From contig CP048486.1 of NCBI GenBank assembly GCA_025560025.1, positions 1,926,001-1,990,000 of the forward strand: DNA of 64,000 nt, read 5' to 3'. Below the pieces are notes generated by a model. That model was not told where the DNA came from. It saw nothing but the letters and a program-made list of their open reading frames with translations, and made no database searches. Each line of letters starts with the position of its first letter. Positions within the stretch are counted from its first letter, which is position 1. Source of the stretch: Agrobacterium tumefaciens (GTDB lineage: Bacteria; Pseudomonadota; Alphaproteobacteria; Rhizobiales; Rhizobiaceae). Below, piece after piece: positions 26,883 to 36,133 of the stretch. The translations under genes were made by a program, and so were the position numbers.

Positions 26883-27085
26883 GACGAACAGTTCCGGCGG
26901 TCCGGCCCGTTTCTATGCCGGGACCGGACCGCCGGAAATTCTGTTTCCGCAAAATAGTCTTTCATGCAAAGCTGCGATATCGGATTGGGTGCCGGTTTGC
27001 AGGGCAGGCGATATCGTAAAGCCTGCCCGTTTTCTGCGTCAGCCTGTATGTGCTCCGGTGTGATTTTCAGCAGCGGGGTTCAGGC

Positions 27086-28327
27086 ATGCAGGCAACTCTT
27101 CTTCGGGTAAACCGCGACTACCGCCTTCTTTTCTCCGCCAGTGCCGTATCCAATCTTGCCGATGGCATATCCATGGTGGCGATACCCTGGCTTGCCACGC
27201 TGCTGACGAGCGATCCGCTGCTGATCTCCATGATTGCGGTGGCGCAGCGGATGCCCTGGCTGCTCTTTGCGCTTCCCGTTGGCGTCTGGACGGATCGGAG
27301 CGACCGACGCCTGCTGATGGTGCGGGCCGATCTGGCCCGGCTGGCGCTGATGATCTGCGCCGTTGCCATGATCTCCGCCACCACGGCGCTTCCTCGAGCG
27401 GCGGATGCCGGTATGACGGGGATTTTTTCGCTGGCGGTGATCGCTTTCCTGCTTGGCTGCGCCGAGGTTGTTCGGGACAATGCGGCGCAGACGATCCTGC
27501 CGTCGCTGGTTGCCCCCGGTGATCTCGAACATGCCAACGGCCAGATGTGGAGCGCGGAACAGGTTACGGGCCAGTTCATCGGCCCGCCACTGGCCGGCCT
27601 TTTGATTACCGCCGGTATCGCCTTTCCCTTCGGTCTGGATGCCGGGTTTTATGCGGCATCCGCCCTGCTGATCTGGTTGATCGTGCTGCCGCCGCGCAGG
27701 CCGTCCGGCACCTTTGCCTTCTGGCCCGCATTGCGGGAGGGGCTTGGCTGGATGCGGCATAACAGGATGATCCTGCGGCTTGCCCTCATGCTGGGCATTA
27801 TCAATGCCGTCTTCATCGGCGGAATGACGATCCTTGTCCTTTATGCGCAGGAGGTGCTTCAGCTGTCGGCGGCGGCCTATGGTGTTTTGCTGACCTGTGG
27901 TGCTGCCGGCGGCGTTCTCGGTGGGCTGGCCTCACCCTGGCTTGCCCGCCGGTTGGGCGCGCGGAAAAGCCTTGTTCTGGCGCTCTGCACCTTCGCGCTG
28001 TTCAATCTGGTGCTTGGCCTGTCCGGCTCCGTGCCGCTTGTGGCGGTGGGCCTGTTTTTCGAGGCCGCAGCCGGCATGCTCTGGAATGTGGTGACGGTCA
28101 GCTACAGGCAAAGGCTCATTCCGGATGAGCTGCTCGGCCGCGTCAATTCGGTTTACCGGTTTTTCGGCTGGGGCGCGATGTCGTTCGGTGCGCTTGCCGC
28201 AGGTTTGCTCGTCACCCTTGCCGAGCCCGCGCTTGGCCGTATCGCCGCGCTCCATCTGCCCTATCTGGTCGGGGCGGCGATTTGCACGGCTCTGGCATTA
28301 TATGGTTTCTTCCGGCTGCGCTTTTGA
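27086..28327 (+). CDS. MFS transporter, DHA3-like (EntS-type)
   Basis: A 413-residue protein with 12 predicted membrane segments. It has the N-terminal RDYRLLFSASAVSNLADGI of the EntS/MacE-like (DHA3) group, motif A as VGVWTDRSDRRLLM, and a second-half segment YRQRLIPDELLGRVNSVYRFFGW characteristic of this subfamily. I chose the ATG at 27086 (MQATLLRVN). It lies 94 bases before the MarR gene, so co-transcription is possible, but MarR has its own operator-bearing promoter region. The substrate is unknown; related proteins export siderophores or macrolides. Confidence 0.82.
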   Translation: MQATLLRVNRDYRLLFSASAVSNLADGISMVAIPWLATLLTSDPLLISMIAVAQRMPWLLFALPVGVWTDRSDRRLLMVRADLARLALMICAVAMISATTALPRAADAGMTGIFSLAVIAFLLGCAEVVRDNAAQTILPSLVAPGDLEHANGQMWSAEQVTGQFIGPPLAGLLITAGIAFPFGLDAGFYAASALLIWLIVLPPRRPSGTFAFWPALREGLGWMRHNRMILRLALMLGIINAVFIGGMTILVLYAQEVLQLSAAAYGVLLTCGAAGGVLGGLASPWLARRLGARKSLVLALCTFALFNLVLGLSGSVPLVAVGLFFEAAAGMLWNVVTVSYRQRLIPDELLGRVNSVYRFFGWGAMSFGALAAGLLVTLAEPALGRIAALHLPYLVGAAICTALALYGFFRLRF

Positions 28328-28401
28328 AACATGGCGTCTCAACCGCCATTTCGCGATCATGGGCAAATAGGTGCCTGATGTCTCTTGCCTCAGATGAATT
28401 G

Positions 28402-28415
28402 CGGGTATATACCCG
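28402..28415 (+). promoter_or_regulatory. MarR operator 1 (CGGGTATATACCCG)
   Basis: A perfect 14-bp palindrome ending 6 bases before the marR-type gene start at 28422. The same palindrome recurs at 28860-28874 in front of the second MFS gene. Such a site so close to a start would block initiation or elongation when bound. Confidence 0.75.
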
Positions 28416-28421
28416 AAACAA

Positions 28422-28823
28422 ATGTCAAACGATAGCTGCCACTGCATCCTGTTGCGCAAAGCATCCCGCAAGGTCTCGTCCTATTATGACGAGGCCCTGG
28501 CGCCGCTTGGCGTCAATATCGGCCAGTTCAGCCTGTTGCGGAATATCAACCGCATGGCGCCGGTGTCGCTGACGGATCTTGCCGCGCGGGTGGAACTGGA
28601 TCGCTCCACCGTCGGCCGCAATACAAAGGTGCTGGCCCGCATGGGGCTGGTGGCCATCGGCCATGGTGAGGATCAGCGTGAAGCGATGCTGACCGTGACG
28701 GAGGAGGGCCATGCGATCTTGAAGGCTGGGGCGCCGCTCTGGGACGGTGTGCAGGATGAGATCGAGGCCCGGCTTGGGCCGGAAAAAACCGCGCAATTGC
28801 AGGAACTGCTCGCAGCCCTGTAG
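28422..28823 (+). CDS. MarR-family regulator
   Basis: A 133-residue MarR protein. The winged helix is in the middle (VSLTDLAARVELDRSTVGRN, then KVLARMGLVAIGHGEDQREA), flanked by dimerisation helices. Short Cys-containing segments near the N-terminus (NDSCHCILLRK) could sense oxidants or metals; this is a guess. It lies between two MFS genes, and identical GGGTATATACCC palindromes stand before it and before the downstream MFS gene. It probably represses itself and that transporter. Confidence 0.87.
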   Translation: MSNDSCHCILLRKASRKVSSYYDEALAPLGVNIGQFSLLRNINRMAPVSLTDLAARVELDRSTVGRNTKVLARMGLVAIGHGEDQREAMLTVTEEGHAILKAGAPLWDGVQDEIEARLGPEKTAQLQELLAAL

Positions 28824-28838
28824 TTTTTTGATGATGAA

Positions 28839-28874
28839 GCGGGTATCTGCCCGCAAAATAGGGTATATACCCGT
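28839..28874 (+). promoter_or_regulatory. MarR operators 2 and 3 before the second MFS gene
   Basis: gcgggtatctgcccgc (28839-28854) is a degenerate copy and gggtataccc-type sequence gggtatatacccg (28861-28873) an exact copy of the 28402-28415 core, about one helical turn by two apart. They lie between marR and the MFS start at 28914. Confidence 0.7.
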
Positions 28875-28913
28875 AAAATTTCGGCCACAGGCCGCTGGAA
28901 AGGGATTTTGAAC

Positions 28914-30209
28914 ATGCTCTCCACACGCCTCGCCAGCTGGATGGCCGACAGAAATATACATTATGGCTGGCTTGTTGCCGCAACCACCTTTCTGACCATG
29001 CTGGCAACCGCCGGGGCGATGGGATCGGCGGGGGTGATGATCCAGCCGCTACATCAGGAATTCGGCTGGGATATCGCCGATATTTCGTCGGCTATGGCGG
29101 TGAGGCTTGTGCTTTTCGGATTGCTTGGGCCTTTCGCCGCCGCCTTCATGAACCATTTCGGCATTCGCCAGGTGGTGTCGACGGCGCTTGCCCTGATCAT
29201 GGGCGGCATCGTCGCCTCGTTTTTCATGACTGAGGTGTGGCAGTTGCTGCTGCTCTGGGGCGTGGTTATCGGCGTCGGCACCGGCATGACCGCGCTGGTG
29301 CTGGGCGCAACCGTGGCATCGCGCTGGTTTTCCAAACGCCGGGGACTGGTGATCGGTCTGATGACGGCCAGCAACGCGACCGGCCAGCTGGTTTTTCTGC
29401 CGTTGCTCGCGGCCTTGACAGAGGCTTATGGCTGGCGCACCGCCCTGACACTGTCTGTTGCGGTGATTGCTTCTGCCATGGTTCTCGTGCTGCTTTTGAT
29501 GCGAGACCATCCCGCCGATGTCGGCCTGCCCGCCTATGGCGAGACGGTGGTGGCAAAGTCGCCGCAGCAGGACCACAAGTTCCTTGCAACGCTGGCATCC
29601 CCGCTTGTGACGTTGAAGAGCGTGTCCGGTAACCCGGTGTTCTGGGTGTTGTTCGGCACTTTCTTCGTCTGCGGGCTTTCGACCAACGGCCTTATCCAGA
29701 CACACTGGATTTCCATCTGCGGTGATTTCGGCATGGCGGCGGTTACGGCGGCGGGCACGCTGGCGGTAATCGGCATTTTCGATTTCTTCGGCACCATATT
29801 CGCCGGCTGGCTTTCCGACCGTTTCGATAATCGCTTCCTGCTCTTCTGGTTTTATGGGCTGCGTGGTCTGTCTCTGATCTATCTTTCCTTCTCGGGTTTC
29901 AGCTTCGTGGAGCTTTCGGTCTTCGCCGTGTTCTACGGGCTGGACTGGGTTGCGACCGTGCCGCCGACAGTGAAGCTTGCCGCCGAGAATTTCGGTCGCG
30001 AAAAGGCGGGGCTGGTGTTCGGCTGGGTGTTTGCAGGCCACCAGCTGGGGGCGGCTACCGCCGCCTTCGGCGCCGGTTTCTTCAAGAGCGACTTCGATAC
30101 CTACATGCCCGCGCTCCAGATTGCCGGCCTGATGTGCATGATCGCGGCTGTCTCGGTGCTGCTTCTTAAAAAACCGGGTTCTGCCACTTTGGTGCCGCAG
30201 GCAGCCTGA
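28914..30209 (+). CDS. MFS transporter, OFA/monocarboxylate-like
   Basis: A 431-residue MFS protein with 12 predicted membrane segments. Its opening, HYGWLVAATTFLTMLATAGA, with FGWDIADISSAMAVRLVLFG after it, is typical of the oxalate/formate antiporter and monocarboxylate-type (CynX/OFA-like) branch. ASRWFSKRRGLVIGLMTASN is the cytoplasmic loop between the early segments. I chose the ATG at 28914, preceded by AAAGGGA; a TTG two codons earlier is less likely. Probable control is by the upstream MarR protein through the GGGTATATACCC sites. The substrate is unknown. Confidence 0.82.
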   Translation: MLSTRLASWMADRNIHYGWLVAATTFLTMLATAGAMGSAGVMIQPLHQEFGWDIADISSAMAVRLVLFGLLGPFAAAFMNHFGIRQVVSTALALIMGGIVASFFMTEVWQLLLLWGVVIGVGTGMTALVLGATVASRWFSKRRGLVIGLMTASNATGQLVFLPLLAALTEAYGWRTALTLSVAVIASAMVLVLLLMRDHPADVGLPAYGETVVAKSPQQDHKFLATLASPLVTLKSVSGNPVFWVLFGTFFVCGLSTNGLIQTHWISICGDFGMAAVTAAGTLAVIGIFDFFGTIFAGWLSDRFDNRFLLFWFYGLRGLSLIYLSFSGFSFVELSVFAVFYGLDWVATVPPTVKLAAENFGREKAGLVFGWVFAGHQLGAATAAFGAGFFKSDFDTYMPALQIAGLMCMIAAVSVLLLKKPGSATLVPQAA

Positions 30210-30228
30210 AGGCTAAGCCACACAAGCA

Positions 30229-30262
30229 AGGGGGCCTGTATTCGCAGGCCCTCTTCGTATTT
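30229..30262 (+). terminator. Terminator after the second MFS gene
   Basis: agggggcctg (30229-30238) pairs with caggccctct (30245-30254) with one mismatch, followed by a T-rich tail. The remaining gap to 30531 holds no further structure that I can support apart from the OmpW promoter region. Confidence 0.65.
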
Positions 30263-30531
30263 TCCGGCCGCCGGCGGCAATCCAGATTACCGGCGGTAAT
30301 CGCGATATTGACCATTGTCATGGCTGTTCGTTGCGCAATTGTCACAATGCACGCCGGCTCGCCGTTCTGGCTCGCCATTGGCCTTTCGGTTTGATCCATC
30401 TCAATCCGTTTGCTTCTCCCTTCGCGATAGTGGCCCCAAGCGGTTGCGGCAAGCGAGGATTCGCGAAGGCCCGCCGTCATCAGCCGGTTTCCCGGGCTTG
30501 CCCGGCTGCGGCGCGCTATAGGAGAGATGGA

Positions 30532-31230
30532 ATGACGAACAGGAACATAAAAACCGCCTTGCTTGCCAGTGTCGCGGTTGGCGTCGCGGCCACATTGATG
30601 TCGGCCAATGTGATGGCTGCCGATCTTGCAGCGGCAGCACCGGCACCCACCGCCGAAGAGGCGATTGCAGCGGCAAGCCCATGGATGCTGCGCGTGCGCG
30701 GCCTTGGCGTCATCACCCATGACAGCGGCAGCGTTGACGGTGTGCCGGGTGCGGGCCTGTCCTATTCGGACACCGTGATCCCCGAACTCGACATCAGCTA
30801 TTTCTTCACCGAAAACTTTGCCGCCGAGCTTATCCTTGGTACCACCTATGCCAAGATCAATGGCGAAGGTGTGCTGGCCGGCACGCCTGTGGGCAAGACG
30901 TGGCTGCTGCCGCCGACGCTGACCCTGCAATATCACTTTACCGACTTCGGCGCCTTCAAGCCCTATATCGGCGCGGGTGTGAACTACTCGCTGTTCTACA
31001 ATCAGTCGGAAAAGCCCGGTTTCAGCAATCTCGACGTCAAGAACAAGCTCGGCGCGGCCGTGCAGGTGGGCTTCGACTATATGCTGGACGAGCATTGGGG
31101 CGTGAACTTTGACGTGAAGAAAATCTTCCTGAAGACCGACTGGACGGCGGAACTCGGCGGCACGCCGATCAGCGGCAAGGCGAAGCTCGATCCATGGCTG
31201 ATCGGCGCGGGTATCACCTATCGCTTCTGA
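30532..31230 (+). CDS. OmpW-family outer-membrane protein
   Basis: A 232-residue beta-barrel protein with a signal peptide (ALLASVAVGVAATLMSANVMA, cleavage near residue 29). SPWMLRVRGLGVI begins the mature strands, and PTLTLQYHFTDFGAFKPYIGAGVNYS is the OmpW signature. The C-terminus ends in YRF, the aromatic residue needed for barrel assembly. I set the start at 30532 with GGAGAGATGGA upstream; an open frame extends 67 codons further but has no signal sequence at its start. The role is a small hydrophobic-compound channel by family knowledge. Confidence 0.9.
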   Translation: MTNRNIKTALLASVAVGVAATLMSANVMAADLAAAAPAPTAEEAIAAASPWMLRVRGLGVITHDSGSVDGVPGAGLSYSDTVIPELDISYFFTENFAAELILGTTYAKINGEGVLAGTPVGKTWLLPPTLTLQYHFTDFGAFKPYIGAGVNYSLFYNQSEKPGFSNLDVKNKLGAAVQVGFDYMLDEHWGVNFDVKKIFLKTDWTAELGGTPISGKAKLDPWLIGAGITYRF

Positions 31231-31434
31231 TTGCGGGGGCGGGCGCTCCCTTTGACGGGCGGCGCTTTCTAAGCTATAGGGACGGCCACGGGCAAAGAGC
31301 CCCGGCCGTCCGCAGGCGCTTGCGCCCCTGGTGAAGCTCTTTCTTTAATAACGGTCATCCCATGTTTTGCATGTCGTCGATGGCAACGCGGACCCCCTTC
31401 GGAATAGTCGGCATGCGCATGTTGGAGAACCGTT

Positions 31435-31878
31435 ATGAACGTGTCCAAACCGCTTCCCGCACTTGAAGGGCTGAAAGAGCAGGCAAAGGGCCTGCGCGCC
31501 GCCCTTGAAGGTGAGGGGCAGGCAATCACCCATTCGAAGGCGCTGGAACTCATCGCCGCGCAATATGGCTTCCGCGACTGGAATACCCTGCACGCCGCAG
31601 CCGGTAACCGCCCCGCCTTCAACCCCTATCTTCTGGGGTCGCGTGTGGAAGGGTTTTACCTCGGCCAGCCCTTCGTGGCTTCGGTGCTGGGCGTGCAGGC
31701 GCTTGGCGGCGATCCCGAACGCTACCGGCTGACCCTGCATCTCGATGATCCCGTGGATGTGGTGAGTTTCGAAAGCTTTTCCGCTTTCCGGCAGCGCGTT
31801 CACTGCAACGTCGATACGTCCGGACGCACGGTGGAGAAAACCTCCAACGGCCGGCCGCAGGTGGAGCTCGTCTGGTAG
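31435..31878 (+). CDS. Glyoxalase-superfamily-related conserved protein
   Basis: A 147-residue protein. The N-terminal part, LRAALEGEGQAITHSKALEL followed by IAAQYGFRDWNTLHAA, is the recurrent module found in proteins named glyoxalase superfamily protein (Glyoxalase_8 type). The C-terminal half is a small beta-rich domain (GFYLGQPFVASVLGVQ, YRLTLHLDDPVDVVSFESF). I see no complete metal-ligand set, so enzymatic activity is doubtful. It appears monocistronic. A hairpin, ggacggcc...ggccgtcc at about 31280-31310, precedes it. Confidence 0.6.
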   Translation: MNVSKPLPALEGLKEQAKGLRAALEGEGQAITHSKALELIAAQYGFRDWNTLHAAAGNRPAFNPYLLGSRVEGFYLGQPFVASVLGVQALGGDPERYRLTLHLDDPVDVVSFESFSAFRQRVHCNVDTSGRTVEKTSNGRPQVELVW

Positions 31879-32106
31879 GGGAGCGGGCAGAGTTTCTTGC
31901 CGTCACCTCTAAAACAGCGCACCAGATTGTTGGCGTCGTCGCGCCGCGTTCCGATTCAGGGTCGGAATGCGGTGTGCCGCAGCTGTTCGGGAGCGAAGGC
32001 CGACAAAGAGAGCATGCCCTGTTGCAATTCCTGCTTGGGCGGCAGTATAATCAAGTCTACATTGTTGAATATTGTATTTTTATAACAAATTTTGAATGAG
32101 GTATTG

Positions 32107-33213
32107 ATGAGCGCGGAGCGCAATCCCGGGCGTTGGATTTACGTTGATTCCATTCGAGGCATAGCGGCCCTGGCGGTGATATACATTCATATTGCCGAGG
32201 TTGCCTATAAGAACAGATTTTCGACCTATGCGGTCGAGCATTATCTGTTTTACTTTTTTTCGGAATACTTCGATCTCGGCAAGATCGCCGTCGTTATGTT
32301 CTTTGCCGTTTCCGGGTTTGTTATTCCCTTTTCCTTGCTGAAGGCAAACAAGGCGCCCTTGCGCAGCTTTGCGATTTCGCGATTTTTCAGGCTCTACCCC
32401 GCTTACTGGGGGTCGATGGTCCTTGCTCTGTTGATTATCCCGCTGGTGCGCGGAGATGTCTTCACGCTTGGCCAGATCATCGCCAATGGGACGATGCTGC
32501 AACAGTTTATGGGGCAGCAAAATATTCTCGGCGTCTATTGGACGCTGCAGATAGAAATCCTGTTTTATGTCGTCAGCGCCATGCTGTTCTATGTCAGGCT
32601 CCTCCATAAGCCGGAGGCGGCAGCGGGTGCTGTGGTGTTCTTCCTGCTCTGCGCCGTCGCCATGGGGGCGGCGCGGTATGGTACGGGCATCAAATTGCCG
32701 GTCGCCATTCCGCTTGGACTGACCGTCATGTTCTGGGGATTGTTGTGGCGTCACGGCGCGGGTGAAGAGGCTGGCGCGCATATGCGGCGGCTCATCCTTG
32801 CCACATCCCTCCTCATCATCTTCACCGTGCCTGTCGTCAGCCTTCTGAGCTATAATGTGGATATGGGGTTCGGTGAGACCTGGTACCGTTATACGATTGC
32901 CTATTATGCGGGAATGGCGCTGTTTGCGCTCTTCACGACAAAGCTTCGTATCACGCACCCGGTTTTCGTCTGGCTCGGCGCGATAAGCTATTCCGTGTAT
33001 CTGCTTGGCCCGGTCGCCCAGCCGATCGTGGAATATGTTCTTCCCTATCGGCAGCTGGCTCCCTATCCCGTTCACGTCACCATCATCCTGACCTTCGCCC
33101 TGACGGTGATCATGGCTTATGTGAGCTACAGGTTCATCGAGCTGCCGTCACAAAAGCTCGGGAAGAAACTCGCCTCACGCCAGCCCGCTCAAGTGGCGAT
33201 ATCATCGGCATGA
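32107..33213 (+). CDS. Acyltransferase-3 (OafA/YrhL) family membrane protein
   Basis: A 368-residue membrane acyltransferase with about ten hydrophobic segments. YVDSIRGIAALAVIYIHI at the N-terminus carries the R-G-AA and His motif, FFAVSGFVIPFSLLK follows, and FFRLYPAYWGSMV holds the RxxRxxP-like element. The family O-acetylates surface polysaccharides or lipids using acyl-CoA from the cytoplasm. The start at 32107 follows TGAGG; a TTG at 32092 is possible. The 60 bases before it are markedly AT-rich compared with the neighbours, and no polysaccharide gene is nearby, so it may have been acquired alone. Confidence 0.87.
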   Translation: MSAERNPGRWIYVDSIRGIAALAVIYIHIAEVAYKNRFSTYAVEHYLFYFFSEYFDLGKIAVVMFFAVSGFVIPFSLLKANKAPLRSFAISRFFRLYPAYWGSMVLALLIIPLVRGDVFTLGQIIANGTMLQQFMGQQNILGVYWTLQIEILFYVVSAMLFYVRLLHKPEAAAGAVVFFLLCAVAMGAARYGTGIKLPVAIPLGLTVMFWGLLWRHGAGEEAGAHMRRLILATSLLIIFTVPVVSLLSYNVDMGFGETWYRYTIAYYAGMALFALFTTKLRITHPVFVWLGAISYSVYLLGPVAQPIVEYVLPYRQLAPYPVHVTIILTFALTVIMAYVSYRFIELPSQKLGKKLASRQPAQVAISSA

Positions 33214-33260
33214 ATGCACCGGCATTGCCGCAGGATGCAGCTATGCCGGTGCGCTCGGTT

Positions 33261-34322
33261 TCAAATCCGTTTGCCTGACGCGTCGAACAGATGGAAATCC
33301 TTTGCCTGGGCGGCGATCCGCAGCGTTTCGCCGATGCGCAGCTGCGAGCGACCGTGAACGCGGAAGACGATGGTGGTGCCATCGGCGAAGGAGCCGTGTA
33401 CATAGCTTTCCGCCCCTACCAGTTCCACGGCATCCACCTGCACGGTGCCGGTGAAGGCGGCGTCGGCCGGGGCTTCGGTGGCAAGCGTGATGTCTTCCGG
33501 GCGAATGCCGAGCGTGGCGACGGTCTGCGGTAGTGCTGTAACACCGTTCACCGACCAGCCGGTAGAGCCATTGGACGAGGCCGTGCCGTGCGCCAGAAGG
33601 TTCATGGAGGGCGAACCGATGAAGGTGGCGACGAAGGTGGTCGCCGGCTTCTCATAAAGCTCGATCGGCGTACCCATCTGCTCGATGCGGCCGGCGTTCA
33701 GCACCACCAGCCGATCGGCGAGCGTCATGGCCTCCATCTGGTCATGGGTCACATAAACGCTGGTGGTGGCGAGCGAACGTTGCAGGCGGCGGATTTCCAC
33801 CCGCATCTGCACGCGCAGCTTGGCGTCGAGGTTGGAGAGCGGCTCATCGAACAGGAAGGCGGCCGGCTTGCGCACAATGGCGCGGCCCATGGCTACGCGC
33901 TGGCGCTGGCCGCCGGAAAGCTGGCGCGGCTTGCGCTCCAGGAACTGCTCTATCTCCAGCGCCTTGGCCGCCTCGGTGATGCGCCGCTCGATCTCTTCCT
34001 TCGGCGTGTTGCGGTTCTTCAGGCCATAAGCAAGGTTCTGGCGCACCGTCATATGCGGATAAAGCGCATAGTTCTGGAACACCATGGCGATGTCGCGGTC
34101 GGAGGGTTCCAGATCGTTGACGACACGGTCGCCGATGATGATCTGGCCGCCGGATATGCCTTCCAGCCCGGCGATCATGCGCAGCAGGGTGGATTTTCCG
34201 CAGCCGGAGGGGCCGACGAGCACGATCATTTCGCCGTCGGCGATGTCCATCGACACGCCCTTGATGGCCTCGACATTGCCGCCATAAACCTTGCGGACGT
34301 CTTTCAGCGCAATTTTTGCCAT
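33261..34322 (-). CDS. ugpC: Glycerol-3-phosphate ABC transporter ATPase UgpC
   Basis: A 353-residue carbohydrate-type (MalK/UgpC) ATPase. Walker A is GPSGCGKST at about 37-45, the signature is LSGGQRQR, Walker B is [12 protein letters not shown] and the H-loop is VTHDQ. The C-terminal 115 residues form the MOI-type regulatory OB domains (LGIRPEDI). It is the last gene of ugpBAEC, and its ATG overlaps the ugpE stop. MalK-type ATPases may be shared between importers. Confidence 0.9.
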   Translation of the reverse strand: MAKIALKDVRKVYGGNVEAIKGVSMDIADGEMIVLVGPSGCGKSTLLRMIAGLEGISGGQIIIGDRVVNDLEPSDRDIAMVFQNYALYPHMTVRQNLAYGLKNRNTPKEEIERRITEAAKALEIEQFLERKPRQLSGGQRQRVAMGRAIVRKPAAFLFDEPLSNLDAKLRVQMRVEIRRLQRSLATTSVYVTHDQMEAMTLADRLVVLNAGRIEQMGTPIELYEKPATTFVATFIGSPSMNLLAHGTASSNGSTGWSVNGVTALPQTVATLGIRPEDITLATEAPADAAFTGTVQVDAVELVGAESYVHGSFADGTTIVFRVHGRSQLRIGETLRIAAQAKDFHLFDASGKRI

Positions 34323-35170
34323 TACTTTTCGGTCTCCACCAAACCTTTGACGAACCAGCGCTGCATCAGCACCACAACGATAATCGGGGGGATGATGGCG
34401 AGGATCGCCGTCACCATCACATAATTCCAGGGCGTCGAAGCGTCGGTGAAATCCACCATGCGCTTGAGGCCGATGATGATCGTGTTCATCTTGGCGTCGT
34501 TGGTCACGAGCAGCGGCCAGAGATACTGGGTCCAGCCATAGATGAACAGGATCACGAATAGGGCGGCGATATTGGTTCTCGACAGCGGCAACAGAATATC
34601 GCGCATGAAGCGGAACGGCCCTGCATTGTCGATACGCGCCGCCTCGACCAGTTCACCGGGAATGGTCAGGAAGAACTGCCGGAACAGGAAGGTTGCCGTG
34701 GCCGACGCCATCAGCGGCAGCGTCAGTCCCGCATAGGTGTCGATCAACCCAAGATCGACGATGACCTTGTAGGTGGGCAGGATACGCACTTCTACCGGCA
34801 GCATGAGCGTGATGAAGATCATCCAGAAAAAGCCCATGCGGAAAGGGAAGCGGAAGAAAACGATGGCGAAGGCCGACAGGAACGAAATGACGATCTTGCC
34901 GATGGCGATGGCGAGCGCCACGACGAAGCTGTTGAACAGCAGCCGCTCGAGGCTGACGCCCACCACTCTTTCGACACCGCCGACCATGGCCTCGGTGTAA
35001 TTGGCGCTGAGATGATCGCCGGGCAGGAGCGACATGGGCGGGCGGATGATATCCGTCGACGTCATCGAGGAGGCGACGAAGGTGTAATAGATCGGGAAGG
35101 CCACAACGATGATGCCGAGAATGAGCATCAGATGGGCGACCATGCGGGCGACCGGGCGATTTTCAATCAT
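34322..35170 (-). CDS. ugpE: Glycerol-3-phosphate ABC transporter permease UgpE
   Basis: A 282-residue permease with six membrane segments and the EAA loop [21 protein letters not shown], which docks on UgpC. I chose the ATG at 35170 (MIENRPVAR) with GAGGATTTCAC upstream on the coding strand; the frame runs on to 35236, overlapping ugpA, and is not needed. The length matches E. coli UgpE (281). Confidence 0.9.
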   Translation of the reverse strand: MIENRPVARMVAHLMLILGIIVVAFPIYYTFVASSMTSTDIIRPPMSLLPGDHLSANYTEAMVGGVERVVGVSLERLLFNSFVVALAIAIGKIVISFLSAFAIVFFRFPFRMGFFWMIFITLMLPVEVRILPTYKVIVDLGLIDTYAGLTLPLMASATATFLFRQFFLTIPGELVEAARIDNAGPFRFMRDILLPLSRTNIAALFVILFIYGWTQYLWPLLVTNDAKMNTIIIGLKRMVDFTDASTPWNYVMVTAILAIIPPIIVVVLMQRWFVKGLVETEK

Positions 35171-35180
35171 TGTGAAATCC

Positions 35181-36062
35181 TCAGCCGTAATGCACGCGCT
35201 TCTCGACGAAGCGGAACTGGAAGGCGGTGAGCGCAATGACGATCACCATCAGGATGACCGATTGCGCGGCGGAAGAGCCGAGGTTCAGGTTCACGAAGCC
35301 ATCATTATAGACCTTGTAGACCAGCGTTTCCGTCGCCTTGGCGGGGCCGCCGCCGGTAACGGCATGGATGATGCCGAAGGTATCGAAGAAGGCGTAAACC
35401 GTGTTGACGACCAGAAGGAAGAAGGTTGTCGGCGCCAGCAGCGGGAAAACGATGGTCCAGAAGCGCCGCGAACCGCGCGCGCCGTCAATGGAGGCCGCCT
35501 CCAGCAATGATTTCGGAATTGCCTGCAAGCCTGCGACAAAGAACAGGAAATTATAGCTGATCTGCTTCCACGCAGCGGCGGCGACCACCAGCAGCATGGC
35601 CTGATTACCGTCAAGCAGCGGGTCCCACATGATGCCGTTGCGGCGCAGGATATAAGAGAAGGTGCCCATGGCGGGGTTGAACATGAACAGCCACAACATG
35701 CCGGCGACGGCAGGCGCCACGGCATAGGGCATGATCATCATGGTGCGGTAAAAGCCCTTGCCGCGCACCACCCGGTCCGCCGCCGTTGCCAGAAGCAGCG
35801 CCAGCCCCATGGAGACGAGTGCGGTCAGCACACTGAAGATGACCGTGACCTGTAGCGAGTTCAGATAGCTCTCATCCGACAGCACGGCCGAAAAATTGGC
35901 CAGCCCGACGAAATTGCTGCTCAGCCCGAAGGCGTCCTCGCGCATGGTCGACTGGTAGAGCGCCTGGCTTGCGGGCCAGAAGAAAAAGACCACCGTGAGG
36001 ATGATCTGCGGTGCGACCAGCAGATAAGGCAGGATCTTGTTGGGGAATACGACGCTTTGCAC
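35181..36062 (-). CDS. ugpA: Glycerol-3-phosphate ABC transporter permease UgpA
   Basis: A 293-residue permease with six membrane segments and the EAA loop [21 protein letters not shown] chose a GTG start at 36062 ([15 protein letters not shown]) because CAGGAGAT stands 6 bases before it and the length then matches UgpA. The ATG at 36098 would put the ribosome site inside the gene. A 9-bp stem (ccgcccgca/tgcgggcgg, 36089-36120) stands between ugpB and ugpA. Confidence 0.88.
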   Translation of the reverse strand: MQSVVFPNKILPYLLVAPQIILTVVFFFWPASQALYQSTMREDAFGLSSNFVGLANFSAVLSDESYLNSLQVTVIFSVLTALVSMGLALLLATAADRVVRGKGFYRTMMIMPYAVAPAVAGMLWLFMFNPAMGTFSYILRRNGIMWDPLLDGNQAMLLVVAAAAWKQISYNFLFFVAGLQAIPKSLLEAASIDGARGSRRFWTIVFPLLAPTTFFLLVVNTVYAFFDTFGIIHAVTGGGPAKATETLVYKVYNDGFVNLNLGSSAAQSVILMVIVIALTAFQFRFVEKRVHYG

Positions 36063-36088
36063 GGCGATCTCCTGATGAGATGGAAACG

Positions 36089-36120
36089 CCGCCCGCACCC
36101 TTTTTTGAGAATGCGGGCGG
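36089..36120 (-). other. Stem-loop between ugpB and ugpA
   Basis: A perfect 9-bp stem, ccgcccgca (36089-36097) and tgcgggcgg (36112-36120). Hairpins after the binding-protein cistron commonly stabilise its message, or let only part of the transcription continue into the permease genes. That role is inferred here. Confidence 0.6.
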
Positions 36121-36133
36121 TGGCAGGGATCGT

